DNA from: an uncultured Clostridia bacterium
GTDB lineage: Bacteria > Bacillota > Clostridia > TANB77 > CAG-465
Direction: 5' to 3'
Length of the DNA: 42,638 nt
Assembly: GCA_949106495.1 (NCBI GenBank)
Contig: CARYZD010000012.1
Span: 1-42,638, forward strand
Below are positions 31,760-39,147 of the stretch, in pieces; the stretch's first letter is position 1; each line of letters opens with the position of its first letter. Position numbers and translations under genes: made by a program. Under the pieces are notes generated by a model that searched no databases, was not told where the DNA came from, and saw only the letters and a list, made by a program, of their open reading frames with translations.

Positions 31760-32126
31760 TTTTAAACATCTCCTTCGTTACAATTGATTTAATATCATCT
31801 ATAAAAATATCTTTTCCACCTTCTAATCTAAGTGGATTTATAATATGTATATGTCTTCCTTTTAATTTACTCCAACTCATTTTTAATACTTCATATTTTC
31901 TACCATCTTTTAATACAATAATATCTCCTTCTTCTATTAAATCTATTATGTTTGAACTATGTTTTAATACTTCAATATCTGCTATTGTTCCTTTATCAGT
32001 ATCAAAACTATGAAATGTTACTCCTATATTATTTTCATCATAAGTTTTTAAATCTTGATAAGCACAAATTTTAGCAATACTTCCTTTTTTAGTTCTTATA
32101 TAATCATTTACTTTTATTTTTAACAT
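31731..32126 (-). CDS. conserved phage early protein, unknown function
   Basis: A 131-aa protein with a beta-rich N-terminal part (MLKIKVNDYIRTKKGSIAKI), a second similar segment (EEGDIIVLKDGRKYEVLKM) and a C-terminal helix IKSIVTKEMFKSVEYRM, which resembles the ITSILTKEQFE-type endings of many Firmicutes phage proteins. It may be two small barrel-like units. No function is assigned. The 3' end overlaps the HNH gene, so its last residues could have been altered by that insertion. Confidence 0.7.
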   Translation of the reverse strand: MLKIKVNDYIRTKKGSIAKICAYQDLKTYDENNIGVTFHSFDTDKGTIADIEVLKHSSNIIDLIEEGDIIVLKDGRKYEVLKMSWSKLKGRHIHIINPLRLEGGKDIFIDDIKSIVTKEMFKSVEYRMETN

Positions 32127-32339
32127 TTAATCACCCTCCTTAACTACAATAATATTAAAAGGCATTATTGTTTCTTCACTATTATGTTTTTCTTCTATTA
32201 CTCTTATCATTTTAGTAGTAAATCCTATTACTTTTCCTTTGAATAGCATATTTCTCCTTGAAGAACTTCCAGTCCTTCTTCCTGCTAAATAAGCTATTCT
32301 ATCACCTACATTTATTTCTTTTCCTAAAAAATCTTTCAT
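32127..32339 (-). CDS. small phage protein with KOW/SH3-like beta character
   Basis: A 70-aa protein, MKDFLGKEINVGDRIAYLAG then KGKVIGFTTKMIRVIEE. The D-R-I-A-Y followed by G-x-V-I-G-F looks like a small SH3/KOW-type barrel found in phage early genes, possibly nucleic-acid binding. It abuts the next gene exactly (32126/32127), with GGAGG upstream. Function unknown. Confidence 0.68.
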   Translation of the reverse strand: MKDFLGKEINVGDRIAYLAGRRTGSSSRRNMLFKGKVIGFTTKMIRVIEEKHNSEETIMPFNIIVVKEGD

Positions 32340-32343
32340 TTAA

Positions 32344-32817
32344 TTACTCTCCTTTTTTATTCAATGTCATTTCTATAGTTGCCTCAATTCTACACTCTAT
32401 TGAACAATATTTTTTTCTACGACTATTATCATCTATAAAAAACTCTTTTCCGCAACAAGGGCAAGTTTTTCTAGCTTTTTCAGTCCAACATCTAAAATTT
32501 CTAATATCTCTCATCAATGTTTTACAATTCCCATTAAAATTAATAGCTCTATCATCTACATACATTATTGCTGGAGGTTTCTCTGCTAATATATCATCAA
32601 CTTGAATATTATACTTATTTAACCATTTTAAAATGTTTTGTTTTCCCTCTTCAGTAGAACTTCTTGTACTTACTATTACAACTCTATATTTTTTTCTTAA
32701 TTCTTCAATTGTTTCTTTTATTCCCTTTGTTGGTTTATCATATATATTTCCATCTTGCCAACCTTTACTATATCTATGTATTACTCCATCAAAATCAAAT
32801 ACTATTGTTTTTTTCAA
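32344..32817 (-). CDS. HAD-superfamily phosphatase-like protein with C-terminal zinc finger
   Basis: A 157-aa fusion. Residues 1-100 are a HAD fold: motif I VFDFDGV (D8, D10), motif II VSTRS, a Lys in AEKPPA as motif III, and motif IV YVDDRA. Residues about 112-140 are a C4 zinc finger, C-P-C-C-G-K-E-F and Y-C-S-I-E-C-R. HAD domains like this occur in phages as putative nucleotide or polynucleotide 3'-phosphatases; the finger suggests a nucleic-acid substrate, by inference. The TTG at 32817 has GGAG at usable spacing; GTG at 32826 is too close. Confidence 0.83.
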   Translation of the reverse strand: MKKTIVFDFDGVIHRYSKGWQDGNIYDKPTKGIKETIEELRKKYRVVIVSTRSSTEEGKQNILKWLNKYNIQVDDILAEKPPAIMYVDDRAINFNGNCKTLMRDIRNFRCWTEKARKTCPCCGKEFFIDDNSRRKKYCSIECRIEATIEMTLNKKGE

Positions 32818-32818
32818 T

Positions 32819-33244
32819 TTAATCACTCTCCTTTAATAACTCTGGATTATCATATATGTTTCCTATAATTTCAATTTCTGTTATATAGTAAGCATTTATG
32901 TTTTCAAATGTATATTCATTGTTTTCATCTTCCAAATCTACAAATAACCACATTCCTTTTACTTCATTATATATAACTTTAAACCTTCCAGAAAACTCTG
33001 GCTCTTGATATGAATAAGTATCAATATCCACTATATCTCCTTCATATATTTTTACTCCATTTTTATCTTTAAGTCCTGTATATTGTCCTACTGTTTCTGG
33101 TCTTACATAATACCATGTATCTGATGTTTCTTCATCTCCATACACTAATTTAACTTCTTTTCCGCCATCAGTAATGTCTATACCTGTACTATATAACCAT
33201 TCATCACTTTCAAACGGTTTTCCTCTAAATTCTGTTTCTCTCAT
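32819..33244 (-). CDS. YopX family protein
   Basis: A 141-aa protein matching the YopX family of Firmicutes phages. It has the opening ETEFRGKPFESDEWLYSTG, the central VRPETVGQYTGLKDKNGVKI then YEGDIV, and the closing IIGNIYDNPELL. All are family hallmarks. The fold is known to be beta-barrel-like, but the function is unknown. It is often next to HAD-like and other small early genes as here. The stop lies 1 nt from the next start region. Confidence 0.92.
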   Translation of the reverse strand: MRETEFRGKPFESDEWLYSTGIDITDGGKEVKLVYGDEETSDTWYYVRPETVGQYTGLKDKNGVKIYEGDIVDIDTYSYQEPEFSGRFKVIYNEVKGMWLFVDLEDENNEYTFENINAYYITEIEIIGNIYDNPELLKESD

Positions 33245-33246
33245 AT

Positions 33247-33606
33247 CTATTCTCCTAATAATTCTTTTAAAATATTTATTTTTAAATCTATTTTATATAT
33301 ACCACTATCAAAAATCACATTTTTGTCTATTCTTAATTGTTCTTTTTCTTCTTTTAATTCTTTTATCTTTTCTCTTATTATCTCTTTAGGTATACTATTT
33401 GCTTTCAAATATAGATATTCTTTGTATTGCATTTTATTCACGCCTATGAATTGATTTTCTGAAAGATTATCTATATATTTTCCATTAAGAAATATCTCTT
33501 TCTTTTTATATTCTTCTATTTCTTTTTGTTGCTTCAGTATTATATCTAGCAATATTGGATTCTTACATCTTTTAATAGCTTTCTTTTCGCCTCTACTATA
33601 TTCCAT
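33247..33606 (-). CDS. helical phage protein, unknown function
   Basis: A 119-aa protein rich in Lys, Glu and Ile, largely helical and possibly coiled coil (LDIILKQQKEIEEYKKKEIF and IREKIKELKEEKEQLRIDK). I recognise no catalytic or metal motif. It is tightly packed between YopX and a Cys-rich protein; the start shares position 33606 with the previous stop. Unknown role in the early operon. Confidence 0.65.
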   Translation of the reverse strand: MEYSRGEKKAIKRCKNPILLDIILKQQKEIEEYKKKEIFLNGKYIDNLSENQFIGVNKMQYKEYLYLKANSIPKEIIREKIKELKEEKEQLRIDKNVIFDSGIYKIDLKINILKELLGE

Positions 33607-33995
33607 TATTTATCATCTCCAAATAATTCTTTAACTGTATATTTTTTAAACAATTTCATACCTATATACATTTTGCCTTTTTTGAAAAATGGTAAACATA
33701 TTTCTTCGCTTGAATTTATTACTATATTTATACCCTCTTTATCTCCTGCATAATTATTTGCTTTATGTATATTGTCTATCTTATCTTTAAAAGGCTTAAT
33801 TATGTTCCATAAATACTCTTTTTCTACTTCATCTAATATTTCTTTTTCTGGTATTTTCCAGGCATTTGGTGCTCCACTAAACATACATGTACAATCATCA
33901 TTTATAAATTTACATTCATTGCAAAAATTATTTTCAGAACAATGATTTTTTATACACTTTAACATATCCAAAACGCATTTATCTATTTTTGCCAT
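33606..33995 (-). CDS. Cys-rich hypothetical phage protein
   Basis: A 129-aa protein with a Cys-rich N-terminus (C-I-K-N-H-C, then NFCNECKFINDDCTCMF), suggesting a zinc-binding module within residues 14-38. A helical middle and a C-terminal basic segment (FKKGKMYIGMKLFKKYTV) follow. It is similar in style to the Cys-rich protein at 34166. Function unknown. Confidence 0.65.
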   Translation of the reverse strand: MAKIDKCVLDMLKCIKNHCSENNFCNECKFINDDCTCMFSGAPNAWKIPEKEILDEVEKEYLWNIIKPFKDKIDNIHKANNYAGDKEGINIVINSSEEICLPFFKKGKMYIGMKLFKKYTVKELFGDDK

Positions 33996-34166
33996 TTAAT
34001 CATCTCCTTTCAAATTTTGTTTGTTTTTTCTTCTATCAACTCTATTCAGATATTTTTTTGCCCATTTTATCCATTGTCTACTTATGCAGTATATTCCTTT
34101 ATGGTGTAATCTGTCTTGTATGTCATATTCCTTTGGAGTGTTAATATGAGATATTTTTTTACTCAT
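33996..34166 (-). CDS. 56-aa basic small protein
   Basis: A small gene starting at the ATG at 34166, which overlaps the upstream stop (TAATG), with GAGGA about 10 nt upstream. The product is basic (MSKKISHINTPKEYDIQDRL, then WIKWAKKYLNRVDRRKNK) and may bind nucleic acid. The longer frame to 34220 would run deep into the previous gene and is not needed. Unknown family. Confidence 0.6.
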   Translation of the reverse strand: MSKKISHINTPKEYDIQDRLHHKGIYCISRQWIKWAKKYLNRVDRRKNKQNLKGDD

Positions 34167-34495
34167 TATTCTTGTTCCTCTACTTTCTTTATGAAATATT
34201 GTTTTATACAATCTGTACATTCATGGCTATCTTCATCAGAACATTCATTACATTTTGGAATAAATTCTATACATTCTGCCATTTCATCTATTACTTTATC
34301 TTTCTTCATATTGTCTGCAATAACATTACCATATTTATCTTCGCTATCTTTAAATCCTTTTAAATATGCCTTTTCATTTTCCTTTTTTAATGTTTCTAAT
34401 TCTTTTAGTACATTTTCTATTGCTTTATCTCCATTTTCCAATTTTATAATATCCCATGTAGCTAATTCTTCTAATGTTTTTATATCTTCTTCCAT
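34166..34495 (-). CDS. hypothetical protein with C-terminal Cys motif
   Basis: A 109-aa acidic, helical protein with a possible zinc site near the end (C-N-E-C, then C-T-D-C in CNECSDEDSHECTDCIKQYF). The first 80 residues look like a coiled coil (NVLKELETLKKENEKAYLKG). Such small helical proteins with zinc knuckles are common in phage early regions; no function is established. Its stop overlaps the next ATG. Confidence 0.65.
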   Translation of the reverse strand: MEEDIKTLEELATWDIIKLENGDKAIENVLKELETLKKENEKAYLKGFKDSEDKYGNVIADNMKKDKVIDEMAECIEFIPKCNECSDEDSHECTDCIKQYFIKKVEEQE

Positions 34496-34496
34496 A

Positions 34497-34790
34497 CTAT
34501 TTCTCCCATCCTTCTGGCATTTCGTATTTATCGCTTGTCCTTATATAGTCTACCAGTCTTTCATATTCTTTTTTTAAATCTTCATAAGCATTGTTTATTA
34601 AATTAGTTTGATAACTTACCTCGTTATATTTTCCATCAATTTCATCTACTTGTTTTAATAATTTATCATTTTCGTTTATAAAATATACTGAAGTTATTGC
34701 AAATATTATTGCATATAATCCTAATATTATTTCCCTAAAACTTAATATTGTTTCACTTATATTTGTTTTAATTTTTTTATATGTTCCCAT
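34497..34790 (-). CDS. small membrane coiled-coil protein
   Basis: A 97-aa protein with one membrane helix (about residues 17-38, ILGLYAIIFAITSVYFINEN), then a coiled coil (NDKLLKQVDEIDGKYNEVSY). AGGAGG sits 6 nt before the ATG at 34790; the longer upstream frame is not used. The layout resembles small phage membrane proteins such as Rz-like or exclusion factors, but the early position makes neither certain. Confidence 0.65.
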   Translation of the reverse strand: MGTYKKIKTNISETILSFREIILGLYAIIFAITSVYFINENDKLLKQVDEIDGKYNEVSYQTNLINNAYEDLKKEYERLVDYIRTSDKYEMPEGWEK

Positions 34791-34800
34791 ATTGTTCCTC

Positions 34801-35163
34801 CTATATATAACTCTTTCCAAATATTTCTCTAAATTCTTCTTTTGTTTTATGGTAGTATTCCATAAATGCTTTTTGACCTATTATTTTGACTTCATTATCA
34901 AATTCTTTATTGTAATGAATACCTTTATTACTTAAATTATGCATTTCATCTGTTAAAAATATTACTAGTCCGTATTTAATACTTAATTTTCTTTGTTTGT
35001 TTCCAAAAAACACTTCATGCCTTTTTAAATTGCCTTTTCTTTCTATACTATACAAATTACTAGGAGGCATAATACAAAATTCTTTTTTGACTTTTTTAGG
35101 CTTGTCCTGAGCCTTCTTAATTTGGTCTTTAGGTTTTGGAAACATTAATCCTTTTGTATCCAC
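34801..35163 (-). CDS. HNH-like (degenerate) putative nuclease
   Basis: About 120 aa. The pattern KRHEVFFGNKQRKLSIKYGL followed by HNLSNKGIHYNKE and EFREIFGKSYI matches a Firmicutes phage family with an HNH-like core and an Lys-rich N-terminus (KPKDQIKKAQDKPKKVKKEF). The usual paired CxxC zinc ligands are mostly missing (a single Cys in CIMPP), so zinc binding may be lost. The GTG at 35163 overlaps the upstream stop (TAGTG) with AGGAGG 10 nt away; an ATG at 35172 is only 1 nt from that site. Confidence 0.68.
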   Translation of the reverse strand: MDTKGLMFPKPKDQIKKAQDKPKKVKKEFCIMPPSNLYSIERKGNLKRHEVFFGNKQRKLSIKYGLVIFLTDEMHNLSNKGIHYNKEFDNEVKIIGQKAFMEYYHKTKEEFREIFGKSYI

Positions 35164-35690
35164 TATTTCCATGCCTCCTTTAATCTTGATAGCTCTTCTG
35201 GTGTAGCTGTTTCTATTCCTTGCATTTTGCAATCATATACTATACTATCTATTAATCTACTCATTTCTTTAGTATCATAACTACTTGAACCATAATACGC
35301 TTTAACATTTGTATATCCTTCTATTTTACTTTTTCCTATGATTTCACAAATCCAGCCTATACCATTTTTTTGCCATGCTTGTATAAATTTTTCTACTGCT
35401 ACATCTTTTATTGGTAATACTTCATATACTCCAATATCTTTTATTTCCATTTTATAAATATCTACAGCTTTTATATTCATCTTTTCAGATAATTTTCCTA
35501 GTAAAGTCCAGCAATATGCATTCGCATCTAAACTTCTTTTATTTCTATGTTTCTTAGCTTCAATATCAAGCAATGGCACATTTTCTATCTCTTCTAATGA
35601 ATTTATATTACTATTTACTAAAAATGTTATTTTAGGCTTTCTTGTTTTTAAATCTATACTAATATCTGCTAGTGTTCCTTGTAGTTTCAT
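35163..35690 (-). CDS. NinB-like recombination-associated protein
   Basis: A 175-aa protein with the NinB-like segment KRSLDANAYCWTLLGKLSEK and a C-terminal part EMSRLIDSIVYDCKMQGIET followed by TPEEL, a combination I recognise from Firmicutes phage recombination regions. It probably supports DNA recombination with the YqaJ exonuclease and the annealing protein encoded upstream. The lambda relative binds ssDNA and assists Orf-dependent steps; transfer of that role here is inference. The stop overlaps the next gene's start. Confidence 0.68.
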   Translation of the reverse strand: MKLQGTLADISIDLKTRKPKITFLVNSNINSLEEIENVPLLDIEAKKHRNKRSLDANAYCWTLLGKLSEKMNIKAVDIYKMEIKDIGVYEVLPIKDVAVEKFIQAWQKNGIGWICEIIGKSKIEGYTNVKAYYGSSSYDTKEMSRLIDSIVYDCKMQGIETATPEELSRLKEAWK

Positions 35691-35700
35691 TTACTTCCTC

Positions 35701-35868
35701 CTAGTTTTCTTTTATTATCTTTATACCTTTAAATTTACATACTTGAAGTTCTTGTTTAGTAATCCATTTTTGCCATCTTCCACATTCTCCACAATATAAC
35801 CCTCTTCTAGTTCCTTGTTCTTCAACAAATAGTTTCTCACTACCACATTTATCACATTTTTTGTTCAT
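35701..35868 (-). CDS. 55-aa zinc ribbon protein
   Basis: A short gene with GGAGG before the ATG at 35868. The product MNKKCDKCGSEKLFVEEQG followed by GLYCGECGRWQKWI has two CxxC pairs, a classical zinc ribbon, plus a basic tail. It overlaps the stop of the YqaJ-like gene (ATGTGA). It may bind DNA or partner with the recombination proteins; no specific role is known. Confidence 0.75.
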   Translation of the reverse strand: MNKKCDKCGSEKLFVEEQGTRRGLYCGECGRWQKWITKQELQVCKFKGIKIIKEN

Positions 35869-36427
35869 AAACTTCCTCCATTTTGGGATATTTCCCCTCT
35901 TTTAAACATTTGGTTAAATACTTTAATCTTGGCATATATTCTTCTTGTATAAATCTTTCATCATATTTAACTTCAAACATTTCAATTCTACTTTTATCTA
36001 TTGAATTAAAATAATTAATATAATCTTTTTCTACAAGCCCATAAGCCACTATATAAAGCTTTTTTATTCCAGAAGCATACATTTCTACTTGAGCTTGTCT
36101 CCAATACTGTTTTGACACTTTAAATTCTTTTTCAAACTTATGTGTTTTCACTTCGTATATACAAGTATCTGTATTACCATCTAAATTTACTCTTAATCTA
36201 TCAATAATTATTTGGTTATCTTTTTGCATCCCTTCAATTTCTAAAGCATCTAATATTTTATGCTCATAATTATTTCCTGCTTTTATTGCTTCATTTGATA
36301 AATTGTTTTTATAAATCCCTATTTTTTCTAGCCACCATTTTTCAAAAGTTTTAGTATTCCAATTACCAACTACCATACTTGTATCAGAAGCTCCTATATA
36401 TTCACTTCTATCTTGACTTTGTATCAA
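35852..36427 (-). CDS. YqaJ-like recombinase/exonuclease
   Basis: A 191-aa PD-(D/E)xK nuclease of the lambda-exonuclease/YqaJ type. Motifs are RSEYIGASDTSMVVGNW at the start, AGNNYEHKILDALE (E) in the middle, and NLDGNTDTCIYEVKTH with the catalytic D...ExK pattern. It should degrade 5' strands so that the annealing protein encoded upstream can pair homologous ends. The start is a TTG at 36427 inside the previous gene (20-nt overlap). It ends with TGA, which shows that TGA is a normal stop in this phage. Confidence 0.9.
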   Translation of the reverse strand: MIQSQDRSEYIGASDTSMVVGNWNTKTFEKWWLEKIGIYKNNLSNEAIKAGNNYEHKILDALEIEGMQKDNQIIIDRLRVNLDGNTDTCIYEVKTHKFEKEFKVSKQYWRQAQVEMYASGIKKLYIVAYGLVEKDYINYFNSIDKSRIEMFEVKYDERFIQEEYMPRLKYLTKCLKEGKYPKMEEVYEQKM

Positions 36428-37064
36428 AATTTAATAAATCCTTTTCAAAATTACTTATTGTGTCAAAATAAATAAATACTGCTTTTATTTCATCTTCTGT
36501 CTTGTGAAGTCTTTCAGCAATTTCTTTAGTAGAAAATCCTTGCTTATGAATTTTTGTATATAGTTCTTGTACTCTTTCTTTAATTTTAAACAAATCATGT
36601 TTATTTAAATCATCATCTTGAGCTTCTTTGGAATTTCTTTCCTCTTCTTTTAACCATAAGTCAAATCCTAATCCAGTATATATAGCTACTCCTTTTACAA
36701 AACTTCTACACATTGAGTTCCATACTCTCTGTTGTGTCATAGAATTATCTTGAACAGGATTAGCTCCATTCATTACTGGGCTTTGCATTGTATAAACATT
36801 GTCGTCTATATGAATTTCTATTCTTGTCTCATAACACCTATTTGTTTTTTTATTATTTCCTGAACCATTTTCAAAAGTGTTATCACTCATAAACAAACTA
36901 CTTCCTTTTTCATTTACAAGTGGGACAAAGTATACTTTTTCGGCACCATTTTCATGTAATAAGTCTATACATTTTGCCCAATTCAAATATTTTACACCAT
37001 CTCTTTCGTCTACATATGGTGTTACATCTATTTTTCTTAATTCATCATAACTTTTTAAAGCCAT
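36408..37064 (-). CDS. Sak3-like (DUF1071) single-strand annealing protein
   Basis: A 218-aa phage recombinase of the Sak3/DUF1071 family. The N-terminal core has YLNWAKCIDLLHENGAEKVY and YETRIEIHIDDNVYTMQSPV, then NPVQDNSMTQQRVWNSMCRS and FVKGVAIYTGLGFDLW, as in this family. The C-terminal part is a helical tail. It anneals complementary ssDNA and pairs with the YqaJ-like exonuclease whose gene overlaps it, giving a two-component recombination module. AGGAGG is 6 nt before the ATG. Confidence 0.87.
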   Translation of the reverse strand: MALKSYDELRKIDVTPYVDERDGVKYLNWAKCIDLLHENGAEKVYFVPLVNEKGSSLFMSDNTFENGSGNNKKTNRCYETRIEIHIDDNVYTMQSPVMNGANPVQDNSMTQQRVWNSMCRSFVKGVAIYTGLGFDLWLKEEERNSKEAQDDDLNKHDLFKIKERVQELYTKIHKQGFSTKEIAERLHKTEDEIKAVFIYFDTISNFEKDLLNFDTKSR

Positions 37065-37075
37065 TTTCTTCCCTC

Positions 37076-37339
37076 CTAAAATTCATGTTCATTTATACAT
37101 CTTACTTCGTCTTCGTGTTCTTCATGTTCATACTTGTCCACTATTTCCACATCTTTTTCGATGCTTTCTTCTATTTCTTGTTTTATATCATCTAATATAT
37201 TTGCATATACTCTAAAATCTACATCCCTGTCATCTTTATATGCATTAATAATTAAACTTAATGAATCTATTATATCTACACCTTTATCTACTCTCTCTTG
37301 AGATATTTCATATTCTTTTAATTTTTCAAAACTAGGCAT
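37076..37339 (-). CDS. acidic hypothetical phage protein
   Basis: An 87-aa protein starting at the ATG at 37339 with AAGGAG 7 nt upstream. It is helical and acidic with a His-rich end (KYEHEEHEDEVRCINEHEF). It lies directly before the annealing protein gene, where accessory recombination or replication proteins are frequent, but no motif supports a function. Confidence 0.65.
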   Translation of the reverse strand: MPSFEKLKEYEISQERVDKGVDIIDSLSLIINAYKDDRDVDFRVYANILDDIKQEIEESIEKDVEIVDKYEHEEHEDEVRCINEHEF

Positions 37340-37562
37340 TACAAATCTCCTTTCTATACAATTTGTCTTGTAACTCATTTCTTTTCTTACTGCAATGTCT
37401 TGACTCTCTATCTAATTCCTTAAGAGTATTTTCTTTTTCTTTTATACTCTCTATTTTCTTAGATTTAGTTCTATATAACTTGTCGTATTGAGATTGTATC
37501 TCTCTTATTTTTTTCTCTAGTGCTATTATTTCTTTATCTATTTTTCTATCTTCATCAGACAT
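37332..37562 (-). CDS. coiled-coil hypothetical phage protein
   Basis: A 76-aa protein that is nearly all coiled coil (DEDRKIDKEIIALEKKIREI and SIKEKENTLKELDRESRHCS). I chose the ATG at 37562 because the longer frame to 37634 would overlap the small gene at 37582 over most of its length. The upstream GAGAG is a weak ribosome binding site, so the start is uncertain. Unknown role. Confidence 0.6.
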   Translation of the reverse strand: MSDEDRKIDKEIIALEKKIREIQSQYDKLYRTKSKKIESIKEKENTLKELDRESRHCSKKRNELQDKLYRKEICNA

Positions 37563-37581
37563 TTTGTATATAACTCTCTCA

Positions 37582-37689
37582 TTACTCAGGTCTCTTCTCC
37601 AATCCACTCTCCTCTTTATCATCCTCACAACCATATTTGACTGCTATCTTGTGTACAGTTTCTATGAATGTTTCTTTATTAAATTCCAT
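37582..37689 (-). CDS. 35-aa small protein
   Basis: A short gene whose ATG (37689) overlaps the stop of the replication protein gene (TAATG), with GAGG upstream inside it. The product is MEFNKETFIETVHKIAVKYG followed by an acidic tail. Its reality rests on translational coupling and on ending just before the next ATG. No function is known. Confidence 0.5.
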   Translation of the reverse strand: MEFNKETFIETVHKIAVKYGCEDDKEESGLEKRPE

Positions 37690-38249
37690 TATTCTTCAAC
37701 CTCTTTCATTAATGATTTAAATAAATATTCTTCTGGATTATCTGGTGAATACTTTAACATATCTTCAAATTTTTCATTTAACTTTTTATCTGTTATCCAA
37801 CATCCAGTTTCTAAAATTTTTTCGCGTACTATATTTAAAATATTTATTTTATTATTTAATATATAATCTAATCTATTATTGTTTGTTGTTATTGGTTTGT
37901 TCGTTTGTTTGTTATCTTGTTTGTTATCATTATCAATGGTATCTTGATAAAATGCGTATTTTTCAATAGTTATAAGACTATATTTGTTTGTTGATTTGAT
38001 TGTTATCTCGTTTGTTGAAATTAATTTCTTTAATCCTGTTCTTACTTGCTGAACTGTCAAATTAACTTCGTTAGCTAAATGCTCAATCGATGTTAATCTT
38101 TGTCCACGCTTTATAAGTATATTTTTCCAATAACTATCTTTATGATTAGCTGTTAATACTAAATGTAAAAATATTCTTGAAGCATTTACATCTGAATACC
38201 ATTCCCATTGTGTAAACTGTCTAAATAGTTTTATCCATCCTTCCTCCAT
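37689..38249 (-). CDS. phage replication initiator/replisome organizer (N-terminal wHTH type)
   Basis: A 186-aa protein with the replisome-organizer N-terminal domain: WIKLFRQFTQWEWYSDVNAS, then LHLVLTANHKDSYWKNILIK and RGQRLTSIEHLANEVNLT, which lead into a winged-helix HTH. The middle is a low-complexity Asn/Lys/Thr linker, followed by a short helical C-terminus (LNEKFEDMLKYSPDNPEEYL). It would bind the origin and recruit host helicase-loading proteins; no phage helicase or loader is encoded nearby. The linker DNA contains a repeat cluster that may be the origin. Confidence 0.85.
   Translation of the reverse strand: MEEGWIKLFRQFTQWEWYSDVNASRIFLHLVLTANHKDSYWKNILIKRGQRLTSIEHLANEVNLTVQQVRTGLKKLISTNEITIKSTNKYSLITIEKYAFYQDTIDNDNKQDNKQTNKPITTNNNRLDYILNNKINILNIVREKILETGCWITDKKLNEKFEDMLKYSPDNPEEYLFKSLMKEVEE
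37879..38020 (+). repeat. GTTTGTT-repeat cluster inside the replication gene (candidate origin)
   Basis: The plus strand between 37879 and 38020 carries about eight copies of (G/T)TTTGTT-like units. These include two spaced copies of GTTTGTTATC around 37909-37927 and others near 37983-38016. Iteron-like repeats within a replication initiator gene are typical of lambdoid-style origins. They also encode the low-complexity linker, so coding constraint alone could explain part of the pattern. Confidence 0.4.
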
Positions 38250-38263
38250 TCATATCTTGCCTC

Positions 38264-38614
38264 CTACTTGTTTTTGTTCTTTATTAGTGGTAAAATATTT
38301 ATAGAAGTTTTTAGATTTACTTCTGTGTTCAATAGAGTTTTAGCTGAGTCTATTGAACTTTTTATTGCATCATTTAAAGAATCTGCTAGATTAAATATCT
38401 TTAAAGTTCTATCATCTTTAATTACTATAGATTTTAAAATTTCTTCTACTCTTTCTTTATTTTCTTCTTCATTTTTTCTTGCTTCTTCTTCAATGTATTT
38501 TTCTAATTTATTTATTCTATTTTTATATTCTTGAATAACACTTTTTTGTATTTCATCAAGATTTTTTAACCTTAAATCTCGTATTTTTTCAAATACAATT
38601 TTTGCTATTTTCAT
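38264..38614 (-). CDS. coiled-coil hypothetical phage protein
   Basis: A 116-aa helical protein (NRINKLEKYIEEEARKNEEE and ADSLNDAIKSSIDSAKTLLN) with no recognisable motif. It sits between the winged-helix protein and the replication protein, overlapping the former by 4 nt, and may be an accessory replication or regulatory factor. Function unknown. Confidence 0.62.
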   Translation of the reverse strand: MKIAKIVFEKIRDLRLKNLDEIQKSVIQEYKNRINKLEKYIEEEARKNEEENKERVEEILKSIVIKDDRTLKIFNLADSLNDAIKSSIDSAKTLLNTEVNLKTSINILPLIKNKNK

Positions 38615-38880
38615 ATTTCCACCTCTTTCAATTTGTAGACAGCTACCATTCTATCTGTATCGAAATCATACTTCTTTCCAACAACTTCTACTTCTCCTCT
38701 AATCTTCATTTCTGTAAGTCTTGGAGCTACGTAATTTCTCTCTGGAAATCCTAATATGTTTGATATTTCCTTTGCTGTTAGTCCTTCTTTGTTTTTACTA
38801 AGGACTTCTCTTATTTGATAGCACCTTCTTTTCTTATCTACTTTGTGTAGACTATCTAATCTTGTTTCTTGTTCTATCAT
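38611..38880 (-). CDS. winged-helix DNA-binding protein
   Basis: An 89-aa protein with a clear winged helix: YQIREVLSKNKEGLTAKEIS, then NILGFPERNYVAPRLTEMKI and the wing EVEVVGKKYDFDTDRMVAVY. It is a small phage transcription or replication regulator. It lies in the early operon just upstream of the replication genes. The DNA target is unknown. Confidence 0.75.
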   Translation of the reverse strand: MIEQETRLDSLHKVDKKRRCYQIREVLSKNKEGLTAKEISNILGFPERNYVAPRLTEMKIRGEVEVVGKKYDFDTDRMVAVYKLKEVEI

Positions 38881-38895
38881 ATCAACCTCATCTCC

Positions 38896-39132
38896 TTATA
38901 TTTCACTACACATAACTTTTTGCACTTGTGAATATGAATGTGCTTTTATAACTGCTCTATCAAATTCACTTATTTTTCTTACTATTTTTCTTGTCTTCTT
39001 TTTAGTTACTAACTTTGATTTTATCCAACTAAATATTAAATCTAATATACATACTGCTAACAACATTGCTATTGAATAAATCATCATTAATCCTATTATT
39101 TCTTTATTTACTATAAAATAATTGCCTGGCAT
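38896..39132 (-). CDS. small membrane protein, early operon
   Basis: A 78-aa protein with one hydrophobic segment (about residues 10-35, EIIGLMMIYSIAMLLAVCIL) and a basic cytoplasmic tail (KSKLVTKKKTRKIVRKISEF). AGGAGG precedes the ATG at 39132; the GTG three codons earlier is less well placed. Small basic-tailed membrane proteins are common in early regions and some act in superinfection exclusion, but nothing here proves that. Confidence 0.65.
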   Translation of the reverse strand: MPGNYFIVNKEIIGLMMIYSIAMLLAVCILDLIFSWIKSKLVTKKKTRKIVRKISEFDRAVIKAHSYSQVQKVMCSEI

Positions 39133-39147
39133 ATATCCCACCTCCTT

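Noticed and set aside
37879..38020. CRISPR array.
   Set aside because: The repeats are short, irregular and coding, with no uniform spacers. No cas genes are in the window.
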